This document shows, piece after piece, positions 22,622-34,500 of a stretch of DNA of 59,268 bases. Source of the stretch: Aureococcus anophagefferens (taxonomy: Eukaryota; Sar; Pelagophyceae; Pelagomonadales; Pelagomonadaceae); contig NW_008705595.1 of NCBI RefSeq assembly GCF_000186865.1, positions 71,882 to 131,149 on the forward strand. The letters are read 5' to 3'. The notes beneath the pieces were generated by a model. That model worked only from the letters and a program-made list of their open reading frames with translations, was not told the DNA's origin and searched no databases. The position numbers and the translations under genes were made by a program. How positions within the stretch are numbered: the stretch's first letter is position 1; the number at the start of each line of letters is the position of its first letter.

Positions 22622-24353
22622 ATGCGAGTCGGACGGGAAGAGCTGCGGGCGGTGGCAAACCTGTACAGCGACATCAAGGCAACCCGTTCTCTATCGAAGG
22701 AAGAGGACGCGCAGATGACTCAAACTTTCGATGCGCACATTGGTGCGTGTTATCCCAGCTATGCTAATCAAAATTACCGAAGGCGCCAGGGTGTGTAATG
22801 TCCCTCTTGGACAAGCGGCTTTTAGCTGTACCTCCGGAGGCGGTCGTGGCTCGCCGGGCTGAAAGTTGTCTCGCAGAGCATGGCGCGTTCGATGTATGCT
22901 TTCAGGGGGTGACTCGCTTTGCATTTTCTGAGAAAAGGACACAGAAAAAAAATTCGTAGGTTATCGAAATGCTGCCCAAGACGGACCTCATAGGAGAGTC
23001 CTTGAAGGATTTGTGTGCTGCGAATGCTAGACTACTCCAAGACCTGGCTCTTGTGGCACGGGATGGGGAAAAGGAGTTGCTTGAGCGGCTGCAAGTAGCA
23101 GAGGAGAAGGAAAAGTTCCACCGCCTGAGAGCAGACCAAGCAGATGCTGAGACTGTTGAGCTTCTTGGAGCTGCACGTGAGCTCGAATTCGAGGCAATAC
23201 AGCATCACACCGAAATGCTCGAGCTCCGGCGTCAACTATATACAGCAAGGCATTTTTTTTCTCAAGCTAACCAGGGTGGGCGGGGCGACCACAAGCAGCT
23301 GACAACAACCTCTAGCATAATAAAAAAGCTGAGCTTACAATCACTTCTCGATATCATAGACCAGATACGCACTTCTAAGGCCAAGGCGGATTTGAATGTT
23401 CGGTCTACAGGGATGGCATGCGAGACTATGGAGCATCACATGTATGCATTCCTCAGAGAGCGGCAGGTGAATCGGAGCAGGAATTTTCAGCTAGCCCTTA
23501 TCATGCCTCTATTTTTGTTTAGATATGGGCTTAAGTCGTTGGTGGTCGATCATGCAGCTTCAATCCTCATCGCCGCTTACAAATATAGTGCCATATCTGT
23601 CGAGGCGGCCGCCTTTTTACTTGCTACCTACTGGGTCGAGTATTCAGAGAATTGTCACTTCCACGAGAGCTTCAACAAATTGATTTCAAAACCCTATAAC
23701 GCTTATTTGCGAATCAGGTGATCGATAACAAACTCGCGGAGGAAGCCTTAGGCATGCTGGACCGTATGAAGATGTCGATTCCCCTACTCCTCCGTGGTAA
23801 GCTTGATGCCAATCGTGATACAAAACAAAGCGTTGTTACCGACACAACATGTCTCAATAAACTCTCGGATCATTGTTTGCTTTCAAACACTGAGTGGACT
23901 TGGGTTATCAATCAGCTCTACAGCGCGCTTGACACAAAACGCACGAAGAGGCTCGTCGACTGTGAAATAATACTTCGCCAGCACGGTGGCCTCATGTACA
24001 GTGCTTTTGTTCAAATCCTCCTGGCGTACCTGCTGGAAAAGCAACTGAAGTACATCCGCCCTCTCGTTTGGCAACCCGTGTTGCAATTTCCAATGTCACT
24101 GACAAGGTTGTGCCAGGTTCAACAATTTCACATAAAAGATTGCGACGGCGATGGCATCATTGATGCAGACGCTATTCACGATATCGCATACAACTTGGGG
24201 GGCGTTGCAAGCGACCGCGGCATGATCGACTTGACAATCACCGCTGCAGACAGCTTCACTTTATCCTCTTCTGTCGCTCTCTTGCAGGCTGAGCTACTCC
24301 ACCTCCAGGTCCAACAAGCAGCATCTCCCCCAGCTTTTGGCGATTCAGGGTGA
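22622..24353 (+). CDS. Conserved coiled-coil/EF-hand protein, probably flagellar; one unresolved frame change
   Basis: Exons 22622-22790 and 22826-22908, then 22960 onward, join in phase through introns of 35 and 51 nt. The first 200 residues form a coiled coil (LLERLQVAEEKEKFHRLRAD). Next comes a block LQSLLDIIDQIRTSKAKADL...METMEHHMYAF-like (seen as CETMEHHMYAFL) and YGLKSLVVDHAASI, which I associate, from memory of family patterns, with a conserved ciliary coiled-coil family. Near the end is an EF-hand with a good calcium loop, DCDGDGIIDADA (about 24140). The frame shifts by one base at about 23717: ORF 22969-23721 ends and 23718-24353 continues with sequence that fits the same protein. 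An intron, an assembly indel or a real disabling mutation are all possible. The insertion VNRSRNFQLALIMPLFLFR near 23467-23520 has intron-like ends but does not remove cleanly. Confidence 0.6.
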
Positions 24354-25182
24354 CTTCCAAGCTGGGCTCCATTTCCAAGCCTGCACGGGGGATGACCGCA
24401 GGGAAGGGGCAACGGACCCCTGCCCAGACACTACGGAGCGAAATCTGGGGTTTGCGGTAGCAGAGCAAAGTGGCTTCGAGCTAACTTGAAGCAGTATTCC
24501 CGGAGACTGGGCAGTGGCGAACGGGGAAGTGGCATGTCAAAGGATTCTAAGGCCCTTCAACCAACGTACGCGTAAAGTGACCTCGCGGGTTTCGCCTGTT
24601 CTGGCCTGGTTGGGCCTGCGACGACCGCGGCCTTTATTCTGGCACTAATTAGTTCCATTCGGCCCAGCCTCCCCTCGAGGGAGGAGTTTACCTTGCTTCT
24701 TTTAGATGCTTCTCTAGCCCCAGGCTGGTGGGTAGAGAGATAGAGATATTTGTACCTTCCTAGTGGCTCGCTGGTACAGAGCCACCCAGGATTCTTCCCC
24801 TCTCCTTAATACCTTATAACCCTGTTATAGTTGCGTCCCGAACTGTAATAGACGGATGTGGCGGGATAATTGCAAGGTGAAAAGCAAAACTTTTTGAGGC
24901 GCCAGCCGCGCGGTGGGAACTATCTGCGTTAAGCTAGCCGCGCCGGGATATTAGTCGGGTCGAGTGGGGCCTAAAGGGAGGCTAAAGACCGGAAAAAAAT
25001 TCCGCGCGCGTCTACCCCCTGCTGGGTGTATCTTGTGCCGGCACAGTGTGCCGGCAGATCTAGCGGAGCGAAGTGTGCCGGCACAACCAGAAATCGCGTT
25101 TTGTCGGTTGACTATCTCGTTATAATAATTAGTGGGAGATACGAGAGGCAAGTGGAAAGAACCAGTACTGCAAGCACCAATT
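24354..25182. other. Intergenic: right arm of inverted repeat and palindromic cluster
   Basis: 24730-24857 is the right arm of the inverted repeat. 24650-24730 resembles 36540-36600 and 20570-20640 (CCCCTCGAGGGAGGAGTTTA type). 25029-25085 holds three copies of GTGCCGGCA(CA), a self-complementary word. 25128-25158 carries the end motif AGTGGGAGATACGAGAGGC. Confidence 0.6.
24730..24857 (-). repeat. Right arm of the inverted repeat flanking 22622-24353
   Basis: Reverse complement of 22272-22393 with scattered mismatches; includes GCTCGCTGGTACAGAGCCAC and CTGTAATAGACGGA. The distance between the outer ends is about 2.6 kb. Confidence 0.8.
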
Positions 25183-25655
25183 ATGAAACCGAAGGATGCG
25201 ACGATTACCGTCCAATCTTTGGCACGCATGTACCTCGTTCGGCAAGTGCTTGGGCGGTTCGACGAAGAGGACATGGGAACATCGAAGAAGGTCATGACAC
25301 TCGGTTCCAAGCACTCACAGAAAGCAGATAAAAAAGAAGTGTAAGCATATAACCACAATATATAAGCTAATGCGACCTCGCTAGTTGGCGTCAATTCAAG
25401 AAGAAACGAGAACACCAGCAAGATAGAGGTCGCGATCGAATACGGTCACTGAAGGAGGACGTGCAAATGATTAGGATCGAAAGCAGGGGCGCTTCCGTAG
25501 GCCCAGATCTCATGGATCACCTTGTGCATCGTTACAAGCCCAAAGGTACACCGTGTGTGGTTTCACGTCTCAGATGCGCCACAGGCGTAACGCAAGCGGA
25601 CATGTCCAAGTTAGCACGCATAAATGACCGAGCAAATCCGTTCGATCTCCGCTGA
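25183..25655 (+). CDS. Small IQ-motif protein, possibly truncated at the N-terminus
   Basis: Two exons, 25183-25338 and 25401-25655, joined by a 62-nt intron (GTGTAAG...CAAG) in phase, give 136 residues. Near the start is an IQ motif (TVQSLARMYLVRQVLGRF), a calmodulin-binding helix. The rest is basic and polar (KKREHQQDRGRDRIRSL, then DLMDHLVHRYKPKG). No family recognised. The ATG lies 25 bases after a copy of the TAGTGGGAGATAC end motif of a dispersed element, so an insertion may have removed the original 5' part. A real start cannot be told from a truncated one here. Confidence 0.45.
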
Positions 25656-26899
25656 AAAGGTACTAGTCCCATCAACCCCGCTGTTCGACCCGTTCTTCTA
25701 CTGTTGTTCAAATGAGGTCATACTGTAACAAGAGACAGGCCCACTGGCAAGATACCACAGATCGGCCGGATGATCAGACTGCATTGCGCCCTTTTGCCCG
25801 GGGAAGGCCCCCGGTACCGGAAGCTTCGTCTCTGCCCTACTCTTTGCCTGCTGATTGATCGGCCGGTCCGATGCTCATCGTCACTGCGGAGGCGAATCCT
25901 GCAGCTTGCCACACGCCTTCTTCCAGAGGGTCTCTGCGGTTTAATCCTTCTCATTCGACGATACAGGACTTATGCCGAGGAGACGAGCATTCGATGAGGT
26001 TACTTCCAAGTGAATGACCCAGCTGGGTCAAGAATACCGGGAATACTGCCCTCCTTCTGGTAGTCTCGGATTCGATATTCCCGTAGGTCAACAAAATTAT
26101 TGCGTCGTGGCATCTTAGGAAGGTTGGGCACAGACGGTGCTGCCTGATTCCGCCTCTTGGGGTATGCACGACAACCCACCGTATTGGCCGGTGATTGGCC
26201 GGAGGAACTGGAGAAGTTTCGAGTAGTTCCCCCTGCAGGTGACCATTCCCTCTTGGCATCTCGCCTAGCGCCCAGTTTCGATGAGCAATAACAGGTTAAG
26301 GGCCGTCTAAGTGGGTGCTAGAACTGACTTAAGAAGGAGACTACTCTCGTAGACTCGGGCACGGTCCCGCACGGACAAACTGCCAGCGAGGTTATTATCA
26401 TGTACGAAGACAGGAAGGGAGGAAAGTATCAGAAGAGCATAAATCCTAGTGAGGAGCATAAATCCTAGTTAGGATATTGGTTGCTTATTATTTGTTCACC
26501 CCCCCAACCAATATTACATGTTCTGGGGAATACTTGTCGCCCAAAGAAATACAATACCCAGCAAAGCACACTCTATACAAGTAGCTAAGACAGCGTACTT
26601 ACGGTCACCGGTCAGTCAACACAAACGAAGAACCTGTGTTAGCTGTAATTCGACTTCGTTGTGTTTAGGCGACGGCCATAAGTAGCGGGCCAGGCGTAGT
26701 GGGCGAGAGAGTGGAAGCTCAGGGTGCTACCGTACGGTAGCTCCGTCATCAAACTGCAGCTGATTATAAGGGGAGAGCCTAACTAGGGTAGGTACAGTAC
26801 TAATGTGAACAAATAATGAGCAACCATATCCTATGCTGCCTCAGGATATTTGAAACTGGCGTTATTTCTACTAATGCGTTAATTCTACCGTTCATCATC
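25656..26899. other. Intergenic with dispersed repeats
   Basis: 26292-26385 is a direct relative of 39910-40003. 26428-26470 has a tandem duplication of GAGCATAAATCCTAGT. 26440-26500 resembles 22054-22110. No ORF between 25700 and 26290 looks like a gene. Confidence 0.55.
26292..26385 (+). repeat. Dispersed repeat, relative of 39910-40003
   Basis: Shared core: GTGGGTGCT.GA.C.GACTTAAGAAGGAG.CTACTCT, followed by GACTC.G...GGCACG. About 80 percent identical by eye, direct orientation, 13.6 kb apart. Confidence 0.75.
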
Positions 26900-29165
26900 A
26901 TGGGCGACGAGGGGTCGCGAATAGCAAGGTCTTGGGGTGATCAGGTTGGTTCTTTTGAGCTCATTTTGAAATCCCTAGTCCTGGACTTGAATCGTTTGAA
27001 CTCTCGTGTCGATGGTTTAGAAAGTCACCACGGTTCACAATTAGACACAACGAAGCGGCAACTCGGCAATTTAGTTGCGAATGTTCAGGGGTTTGTGTCG
27101 CAGGAGCAAGCGCTTGCTGATCAGCGACAGAATCGCGAAACCCTGCGCCAATCTTTAAGTCGTTCGACCAGTGTCAGTGAAGGCCAGCATCAAGGCCAGT
27201 GCCAAGGCCAGGATTTGGGGACCCTGGATTTGAAACTCCGACCATCCATCCCAGCCGCTGATAACCTGGATCGAAGCTGCGATGCCCGTCCAGCACTGGT
27301 AAAGCCTCGGTCCTCTACTGATTGTGGTCAGTCGCGCATGGAGTCGCGTCAAACAGACTTGAAGAGGTCGAGAGCACGGCAACGCTGGCGTTGGGCATTG
27401 ATGAAAATTAGGATGCGACAAATTCGAGGACGAATACCAATGACATTTGCCTATGTTGGCCGAAGCAATTCGATCGCAATTCGTCTTCAAGAAGTAGAAG
27501 CTTTGCTGGATAGCGTTGATTACAACGTACGTCACCTGACCGCTCACGCAGGTCCCGACAAGGTGAACAAAACAGTCCGCATGGCAAATTGGCTTGATGA
27601 AGCACTACATGGCGGCGCGGGGCAGGACACTGTAAACAAAAAAGGAATACTATCTCGGCTCCTTGGCTTGGAACACAAAGTAGATGCCGTGTGTGAAATC
27701 GCATCTGCTGCAGACACTCGTAGTAAAGGTATCGAGATTTCTTGTGAAAATTTTCGACATGGACTCAGAGAGGCTGGGGAGCAAGCTGTAAGCGCAGTTG
27801 AAGATATTTCTTTCTTGCGCAACAAAATTGACCGGGTGGAAACTTTGTCCAGAGATGAGCTCCCTCGTGCTCGACGCCAAGCAGTGGCATTTATTAGTGC
27901 GTTGCGAAACACTTGCTTTGCCGCGATGCGCTCAAGGCACGTTGCTGCTTTACCAGGAGGTAAGAGTTTGATCCAAGATTGCCTCTTGCCTATTCATCGT
28001 GAGCTTGAAATGGCCAAAGACCTTCAGGTGCCACTGGAGAATGCGGGAGATCGCAAGCAGTGGCGAATCGTGGCACTTCAAGCCGCACGGTATCTCTTTT
28101 CAATACTGCACAAAGACAGATTGTCACAAGACCAAAAGGTCGCAGCAGCTTTGGAGGATAAGCCTTCGCGCATATCTTCACTAGATGACGTGCCCATCGA
28201 TCTGGTTGGCGAACAAGCCTACAGGGTTGAGAAGGATTACGACGCAGAATTTGTAGTTGATGTCGTTGGTAATATCGCCAACGCACAAGAGCTCGCGCTC
28301 ACCCGCGCTAAGGATGAAATACCATCCACGCGTGCTCTAACGTATCCTCTAACGTATCCTCGCGCAGGTTGAGGCTTCTTTGAGGTCGCTCAATAATGCT
28401 CTTACCTTAGATCCAGAGGAGGAATCTACACAAGTCGGGATGCTAGCACTCCAATCATGGTATTCTGGAGCTGATGGTCCAGGTGGACACTGGATGCATG
28501 CTCAATTTTCGAAACTTGACGCTGGTATAGTGGCTGCGCAAGCTGCTCTCGACTATGTGCCAGACGCTCTGAGTGTCGATAAATTAGATGTACGTTTGCG
28601 GCTCGTTGAAGATGCCGAAAGCGACCAGAAACACAGCGAGGATACGGGGGGCGCTACTTACGATGCTGCAGCTGTAAAGCAGACACGTGATGATATTGAA
28701 TCCTTTCGTACCACCCTCACCGAGACATCTCACACTATTGGGAGTCTCCAATCCGAGCTTAGAACAAAAGCGGGTCAGTTAGATACATCTAGCGCGCTGG
28801 AGGCTCTCAGACGCGAGCTCATTAAGCTTGCTGCGAACATGGTCGGCAGGAATCAACTCAGCGCCAGCTTAAGCTCGAAGCTCGATCGCCAAGATTTGGG
28901 TCGCATCGCAGCACTCATTGCGAACGGGGAACTTGAAGGTATAAATCCTGCCGCAGAACTCCTGCGTCGAGAATTTTTATGACTCCCAAGCAAACAGAAA
29001 TCCTAGGTTGCAGCCAAACTCCAAGTTCCAAACTTCCGCTGCTTGTGCTGCGATAGACCATTAAGCAAAGCAACTTTCAGCTCGGCAGATTCCAAGAAGA
29101 GCAGTCACGAGCTGAACACACCAACTGCAACGAGGCCGCGCCATAAACTCACATGCATGCCCTGA
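26900..29165 (+). CDS. DUF4795 (QRICH2-like) coiled-coil protein, probably axonemal
   Basis: Proposed exons 26900-28341, 28385-28965 and 29014-29165 (introns 43 and 48 nt, phases closed) give 724 residues. Most of the chain is predicted coiled coil or disordered, with a Gln-rich run GQHQGQCQGQD. The C-terminal part carries the pattern I associate with DUF4795, the domain at the end of human QRICH2 and related ciliary proteins: long helices (LRTKAGQLDTSSALEALRRE, KLAANMVGRNQLSASLSSKL then DRQDL), ending in LQVPNFRCLCCDRPLSKAT, where the F-R-C-x-x-C-D-R-P box is the strongest signature. QRICH2 is linked to sperm flagella. An alternative ATG in the same frame lies at 26816, but the extra residues look non-coding. 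A further open segment at 29155-29455 (MWNKLPNLPHGNN...) could be a last exon, but I could not splice it in phase. Confidence 0.7.
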
Positions 29166-29639
29166 TTAATATGTCTTTGCAGATGTGGAATAAGCTTCCA
29201 AACTTGCCTCATGGGAACAACGTGTTGGATGCAACTTGCAGGACGCTGGCAGAACCCTGTGATACCTACCCACCCACTCAAAGTTTGGTCGATGAGGAGT
29301 CACTGGAGACTATTGTTGGTACAAAACAACACAAGGCAAACTTGGATACGACTGATGGCTCCTCCCTTCAGTCCAGGTTACACATATTCCCTTCGCTTTT
29401 CTTGGCATCGGCTGCGTTACACATAGGTCCACGTACTGCCGTTATCCTCGTCTGATGCCCACGCGGAATTCGACGCGCCCCGCATCGAGGAGTGCACACT
29501 AGCGTAGACTCCGGTTGTTATTTCGATTCTACGCACTGAGGTGGCTATTCGCACGGGGCTGTATACGCGGCGCAGCTCGTCAGAACTGAGCCAGCTTGCG
29601 GACGCCACGTCGCAGCATTCTTGCATGAGAAGAGGAACG

Positions 29640-29728
29640 TTGCGTCCGGAAGTCCGGCGTCGGCGTCCGGCTGCGTCCGGATTCGCGTCCGGCGCTGACG
29701 TCCGGCGCCGTCCGGCGCCGTCCGGCGG
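29640..29728 (+). repeat. CGTCCGG tandem repeat
   Basis: About 11 GTCCGG units with variable 3-8 base spacers, including a perfect CGCCGTCCGG doublet near the end. It looks like a degenerate minisatellite. Confidence 0.8.
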
Positions 29729-30689
29729 AATTTTAACTTGCCAGATCAGGTGAACCATAGCCCTAGCGTTATGGCCTTGGGTTGAGAGGGGAAGGCCTCA
29801 CACCCTCGGTACATGTGCAGGCCTAATCTAGAGCGCATTAGAAGCAGCCCAAGAGCCAGCCCGTGCCGCAGCTCGCGCCGTCGTCGCTGCCCCCCGGCCC
29901 GACCATGGCGGGCCCGCTGCTCGTCTGGGAGTCCGGCGCGACGTTGTCCGTGCACGGCTTGACGGTGGCGCATTCCGGCTCCCGTCCCATCCAGTGTCGG
30001 TTGGCTGCGGCGACTTCAGGTCGTGCGCGAGCACGCTGGTTCGGCGCCCCCGGGCACCTCTGGGTTCGGGCCCTCGAGGCCGCCGACTTCCGCGTTCGAG
30101 GGGGGCGCACGACCGTGCCGCGCTCCATGGAGGCGCGCTGGCTCGAGACTCTCCGCGGCGCCCGAATCGCTCGCCGCCGCGCGGCGGGCTTTCAGGGCAA
30201 CCGCGTGCACGTCCGAGACCCACGGCGCCAGCCTCTGCGGCGTGGGCTACGCCGAGCCCAAGCAGACCTTCCCCGGCGACATCATCTGCCGTACCTACGC
30301 CTTCGCCGAAGAGCTGGCGCGCGCTGTCCAGTCCCGCGCGCCTCGCGCGGGCCTCGACTTAAAACACCGACGCATCTACGGACGCACTCGTCGGTGGGGG
30401 AGAGCCGAGGGAGACGCCGCCCCCCCGGGCCGACGGCAGGCCTTTCAGACCACGCCCTGGCCCCGCTTGACCTCCCCCTCCGCTCAGTCGAATCAACTGT
30501 GCTTAAACAGTTCATGAGTCAACTGATAGACCATTAATCGATTGGACTCTCTGAGTAATCATGAACAGTGATTATGGTGGGCGCCAAAACACCCCCTGGC
30601 GACCCTCCCGCTGGACCCCAGCGCATCAGGGGTCCGTCCAACATGTCCTCTGGAGGACCAAAGCTGAAAAGCAGCCATCCATGCCGAAA

Positions 30690-30739
30690 NNNNNNNNNNN
30701 NNNNNNNNNNNNNNNNNNNNNNNNNNNNNNNNNNNNNNN
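30690..30739. other. Assembly gap (50 N)
   Basis: Fifty unspecified bases mark a scaffold join. Any relation between sequence on the two sides, and the true distance, is uncertain. Confidence 0.99.
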
Positions 30740-31124
30740 CAGGCGTCGAACGCTGGTTTCTTATTGGTCCATCGTCTTCAAGAATAGTATTAACTAGGGC
30801 ACAGGCTTTTTGGTATCAACGGGCCGTAACTTGAAGTGGATACCCTGGTCTGGAATGATGCATGAACTTTGAGCAAATCCCAGCGTAAAGGGGACTAGAG
30901 ACGGTCTCTCTGCACGGGCATTTCAGCGGCCGATGATGGAATCTCCATGGAGAGTTTTCTCTAGTGCAAGTTAGAGGAACAGCTAAAGGTAGATATTGAA
31001 GCTCTATTGAAGGCGGAAACCCTGCCACACCCGCGTTCCCGGCCATCGCTGGGCACCAAAATTGGTCCAGCCCCCTTCGTAAAATTCGGCATACCAGACA
31101 GGTCCAGCGGACAGGTCCGACATC

Positions 31125-31475
31125 ATGCTGCCAAGAAAGGCACCCCTGGCAAAAGCCCATAGTAGCGTCAAAGAGCACGCTATGTCGGCCAGGTTTCCGG
31201 TTCAGCTGGACATAGTCCATGTCGGTGAAGTGACTGAGGAGTCGCAGGTGCACTATCTTCTGTTAGACCAGGGGCACTGCAGACCAATGTATCCAGAGAG
31301 TCCAGTGCACATGACCTTAGCAGGCGTTAGCGAGTGGCTCGAGAGCCAGGGTTGCGGTGCAATCAAGCTGTATTCAGAAGCTTGGGGAGACGTATTGGAT
31401 GAGGAGAATGGCAGTGAGAGATTTCTTGGACGGAGGACACACGAGAATAGATCTAAGGAGCTACAGCCGTATTAG
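31125..31475 (+). CDS. Hypothetical 116-residue protein
   Basis: An intact ORF with ATG. The composition is protein-like and acidic (VHVGEVTEESQVHYLLLDQG, SEWLESQGCGAIKLYSEAWG), with no signal peptide or membrane segment. No family recognised and no visible introns. It lies 80 bp upstream of the adenylation/dehydratase gene on the same strand, so it could be a 5' exon of that gene; I could not find a join that proves this. Confidence 0.3.
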   Translation: MLPRKAPLAKAHSSVKEHAMSARFPVQLDIVHVGEVTEESQVHYLLLDQGHCRPMYPESPVHMTLAGVSEWLESQGCGAIKLYSEAWGDVLDEENGSERFLGRRTHENRSKELQPY

Positions 31476-31554
31476 TCCGATTCGCAGTCGCTCCCAACAT
31501 GTGCCGAAATAAACACTGCTATAGCGCATTCGCTGGGCGTTGCGTATCACGCCC

Positions 31555-34500
31555 ATGAAAGATGACGATGTGGAGTCGGTGGCGTACGCGTCCGCGTTAT
31601 ATTGGGCGTGTGAAGATGGTACCTGGTGCCAACTGAGAGGTACCAAGTGGCGCTGCTTGCGGGTCGCTCCTAGCGGCCTAGTTCACTCCGCCGCCCCTGA
31701 CGCACGTGATGCGAGTTGGAGGCCTTGGACTCGTCTCATCGACACGTCAGCACATCCGCAAGGAACAGTGTTTGAGGTTAGATCTTCATCACCATTTCAG
31801 AAAGTATGTCACTCAGGTATGTAACATGGTTTTCGGAGGCAACAACAAATATAGCATTCAGCGCGGTGGACGTGCCTGCGTTGGACTCGCATGATGGACG
31901 TGATGGCGAACAAGTGGCATACGAGGCGGTGAAAGCAGGCGAGGAGGTTGAGGCTCAGCCCTCAGAACAACTGACTCGTTCGGAGCTGCTGCGAGCAGTG
32001 CTTACGTGCTGTGTCGAACTGGAAGTATGCCTCGGTACTCTCCTGGCATCTCCAATGCGAATGTACGCACACGCAGCAACAGGGCTCGAGCAAGCCGTCG
32101 TATGCCATGCCTGTGCTCGGAGTGCTGTCTGTTACACTTGTACAGCGCTGGATGCCACAGATGAATCCTTGAAACATCGATTTCTGGAGTTCGCACCGGC
32201 ACTAGTTGTCGCTTCTCTGGATGCTCCGAGTGGACCGATCCATGAAATGGCGGCCTCACGTGCGACTCGTCTCTTCGGATCGAAGCAACGCTACGAGATA
32301 GCGCATGGCGATGCGCGGACATGGGCAGCTTCTGCTCCGCAGTACTTGAGTCCTCTGGCTGTTGGAGATGCGGTTGCCTTGATTGTGGTATTCACGTCAG
32401 GGTCAACGGGGAAACCCAAAGGCCTCGTACACGGGCACGGTGGCTATGGGAGTTGTGTTGCACGCTCAATGTCATATGTTTTTGATGCACGCGCAGGCGC
32501 TGACGTCTTCCTGACGCTGGCGACATTTGCGTGGATCACTGGGCAAAGTTACATGCTCTATGGGCCCGTACTTGCACGATGTAAGAGTCTGCTCGTCGAG
32601 GGCTCGCCCCTTGGTGCTGACGGGCTACGATGGGCACGTATCGCAAAGGCGCGTCGTGCGACGATCCTCAAGTGTGCTTCAGCATTCGTGCGCCACGCCA
32701 TGGGCAACCAAGTACGACGAGCGGCCGTTGAGGCGTTGGACTTACCGAACACTTCATTGCGATTGGGCACCTTTTGTGCAGAACCTGTGTCAGCTGAGGT
32801 GCAAGGATGGGCATCATCTCGAATAGTCGCTACGTTTCTGAATTCATACTGGGCCACCGAGCACGGATCCATTGTTTTGAGCCGTGATCCGAGTGGAAAC
32901 TTTCAGCCCGATACCAGATGTTGGCCAGTGCCTTGGGTGCGGGCCTCGCTGCTGCAGCTTGATGATGATGAGCTGGGTGATATTGTCCTTGATGCACCAT
33001 ACGCAGGCCTCGCCAGAACCGTCTTCGGAGACACGGCAGCGTATGGCAAGCCCCACTGGCGTGGTGATCTTGCACGCTTCGAGGCGGCCTATTTTCCCCC
33101 TCGTGCATCTGGGGATGGTTTTGGATTTGTGCAGGGAGACGCTGCGCGCGAGGCTGACGGCGCTTTCACATTCCACGGGCGCCGTGACGAGGTCATAAAT
33201 GTGATGGGTGTCCGGTTGGGACTCGAAGAGCTCGAAAAAGTAGCATGGTCTGCCTCAGATGGAATCCTGCATGATCTGGCTATAGTTGGCGCACCTGATT
33301 CTTTGAAAGGCCAGGTACCTATTGGATGGGTAGTCCTCTCTGAGGGCTTCAAAATAGACTATGACATCCTTGCAATCTGGCGGAAAGCCCTCTTTGATAT
33401 CATCGGTTCCCATGCAGAACCGAGCGCGATTGTTGCTGTTACTGCTCTTCCGAAGACAATCACAGGCAAGACCCAACGAGGGCTGCTTCAAGCAGCACTA
33501 CGCGGTGACGAAGCTTTGCCACCAGCAGCGGCAGCTCGCGTTGTGCGTAACGTCGATGCGTACGAAGATTGCTACGCCGCAGCCCAACGCTGGCGCGCCC
33601 ATAAAGCAACATCAATTGTTGTGCCTCTTGCGGGAATCACGAACTATTGGGCACGTATGCGCTTCGACGGCCACAATGTTAGTGGATCTCCTTTGCTTCC
33701 AGCGACCGGTTGGCTCTGCATCCTTTCCGATGCTAGCTCGAGCTCGCCCGTCGGGCTTCACAAGGTACAGCTTCTACGTGGTGTGCGTGATGCGCATCAA
33801 TCTCTGTTATTGCGCAACGGGTTGATGAGCACGGTAGAAGATGCCGACGGACTCCCCATTGTCAAGTGCGAGGTCCGAGAGTCTGCATTGGTCCCCCTTC
33901 CTGATCTAGATACAGAAGGCTGGGTCGACGGTGCTGCCGCCATATTCGAGGATTTGGATGGGCTGAAGCACTACCGACGTTGCACTGCCGTCGCGCTGAG
34001 ATATAGCGGGCCTTTTAAATGTGTTGATCGTGTAGCTTGGCGCGATGATTGGAGTTTCCGAGCGTTTGTGACTGTAACAACAGCGCCAGCACTACTCGAT
34101 GCGGCTCTGCAGGTCGTTTGCTCTCTCGATGCGTTTGGTCGGGGTGCGACTTTTATTCCGTTTTACATTGGGTGCTTTGAGGCAGTCCCGCATCTTAATC
34201 TCGCGAGGCCTGCGTATTGTTTAATCGTGGGAGAAATCACTGCGCGTGAGGAGGCACGGCTAGAATGCGATGCCGCCTTTTACTCTGTCGATGGTGCTGC
34301 CACATCCACGCTCTTGAGCGAACCGGATCCTACTAGACTCATTGCGACGCTCAAAGGAGTCAAGTTTGCCAAGGTCGACAATAAAAGGCGACTTCGGCGA
34401 TCTCGGGAGATGAAACCCGCGAAGGTAGAAGTGGGCGGCTTGCCAATAGCACCGGGCGATGTAAGCCCGAGCGATAACGCATCGCTACTGCGGAATGTCA

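Larger units (their letters stand above)
29166..31124. other. Intergenic: CGTCCGG tandem repeat, GC-rich broken coding-like block, assembly gap
   Basis: 29640-29728 is built from (C)GTCCGG units. 29860-30480 is strongly GC-rich with long ORFs in several frames on both strands; one frame reads GVGYAEPKQTFPGDIICRTY and onward like real protein, but only for about 60 residues. 30690-30739 is a run of 50 N. 30740-31124 shows nothing recognisable. Confidence 0.6.

Noticed and set aside
22383..22677. Lys/Arg-rich minus-strand ORFs
   Set aside because: Produced by T-runs and CCGGCGCC low-complexity sequence.
29863..30537. 224-residue GC-rich ORF
   Set aside because: Overlapping ORFs of similar length exist in other frames and on the other strand because stops are rare; no motif in this frame.
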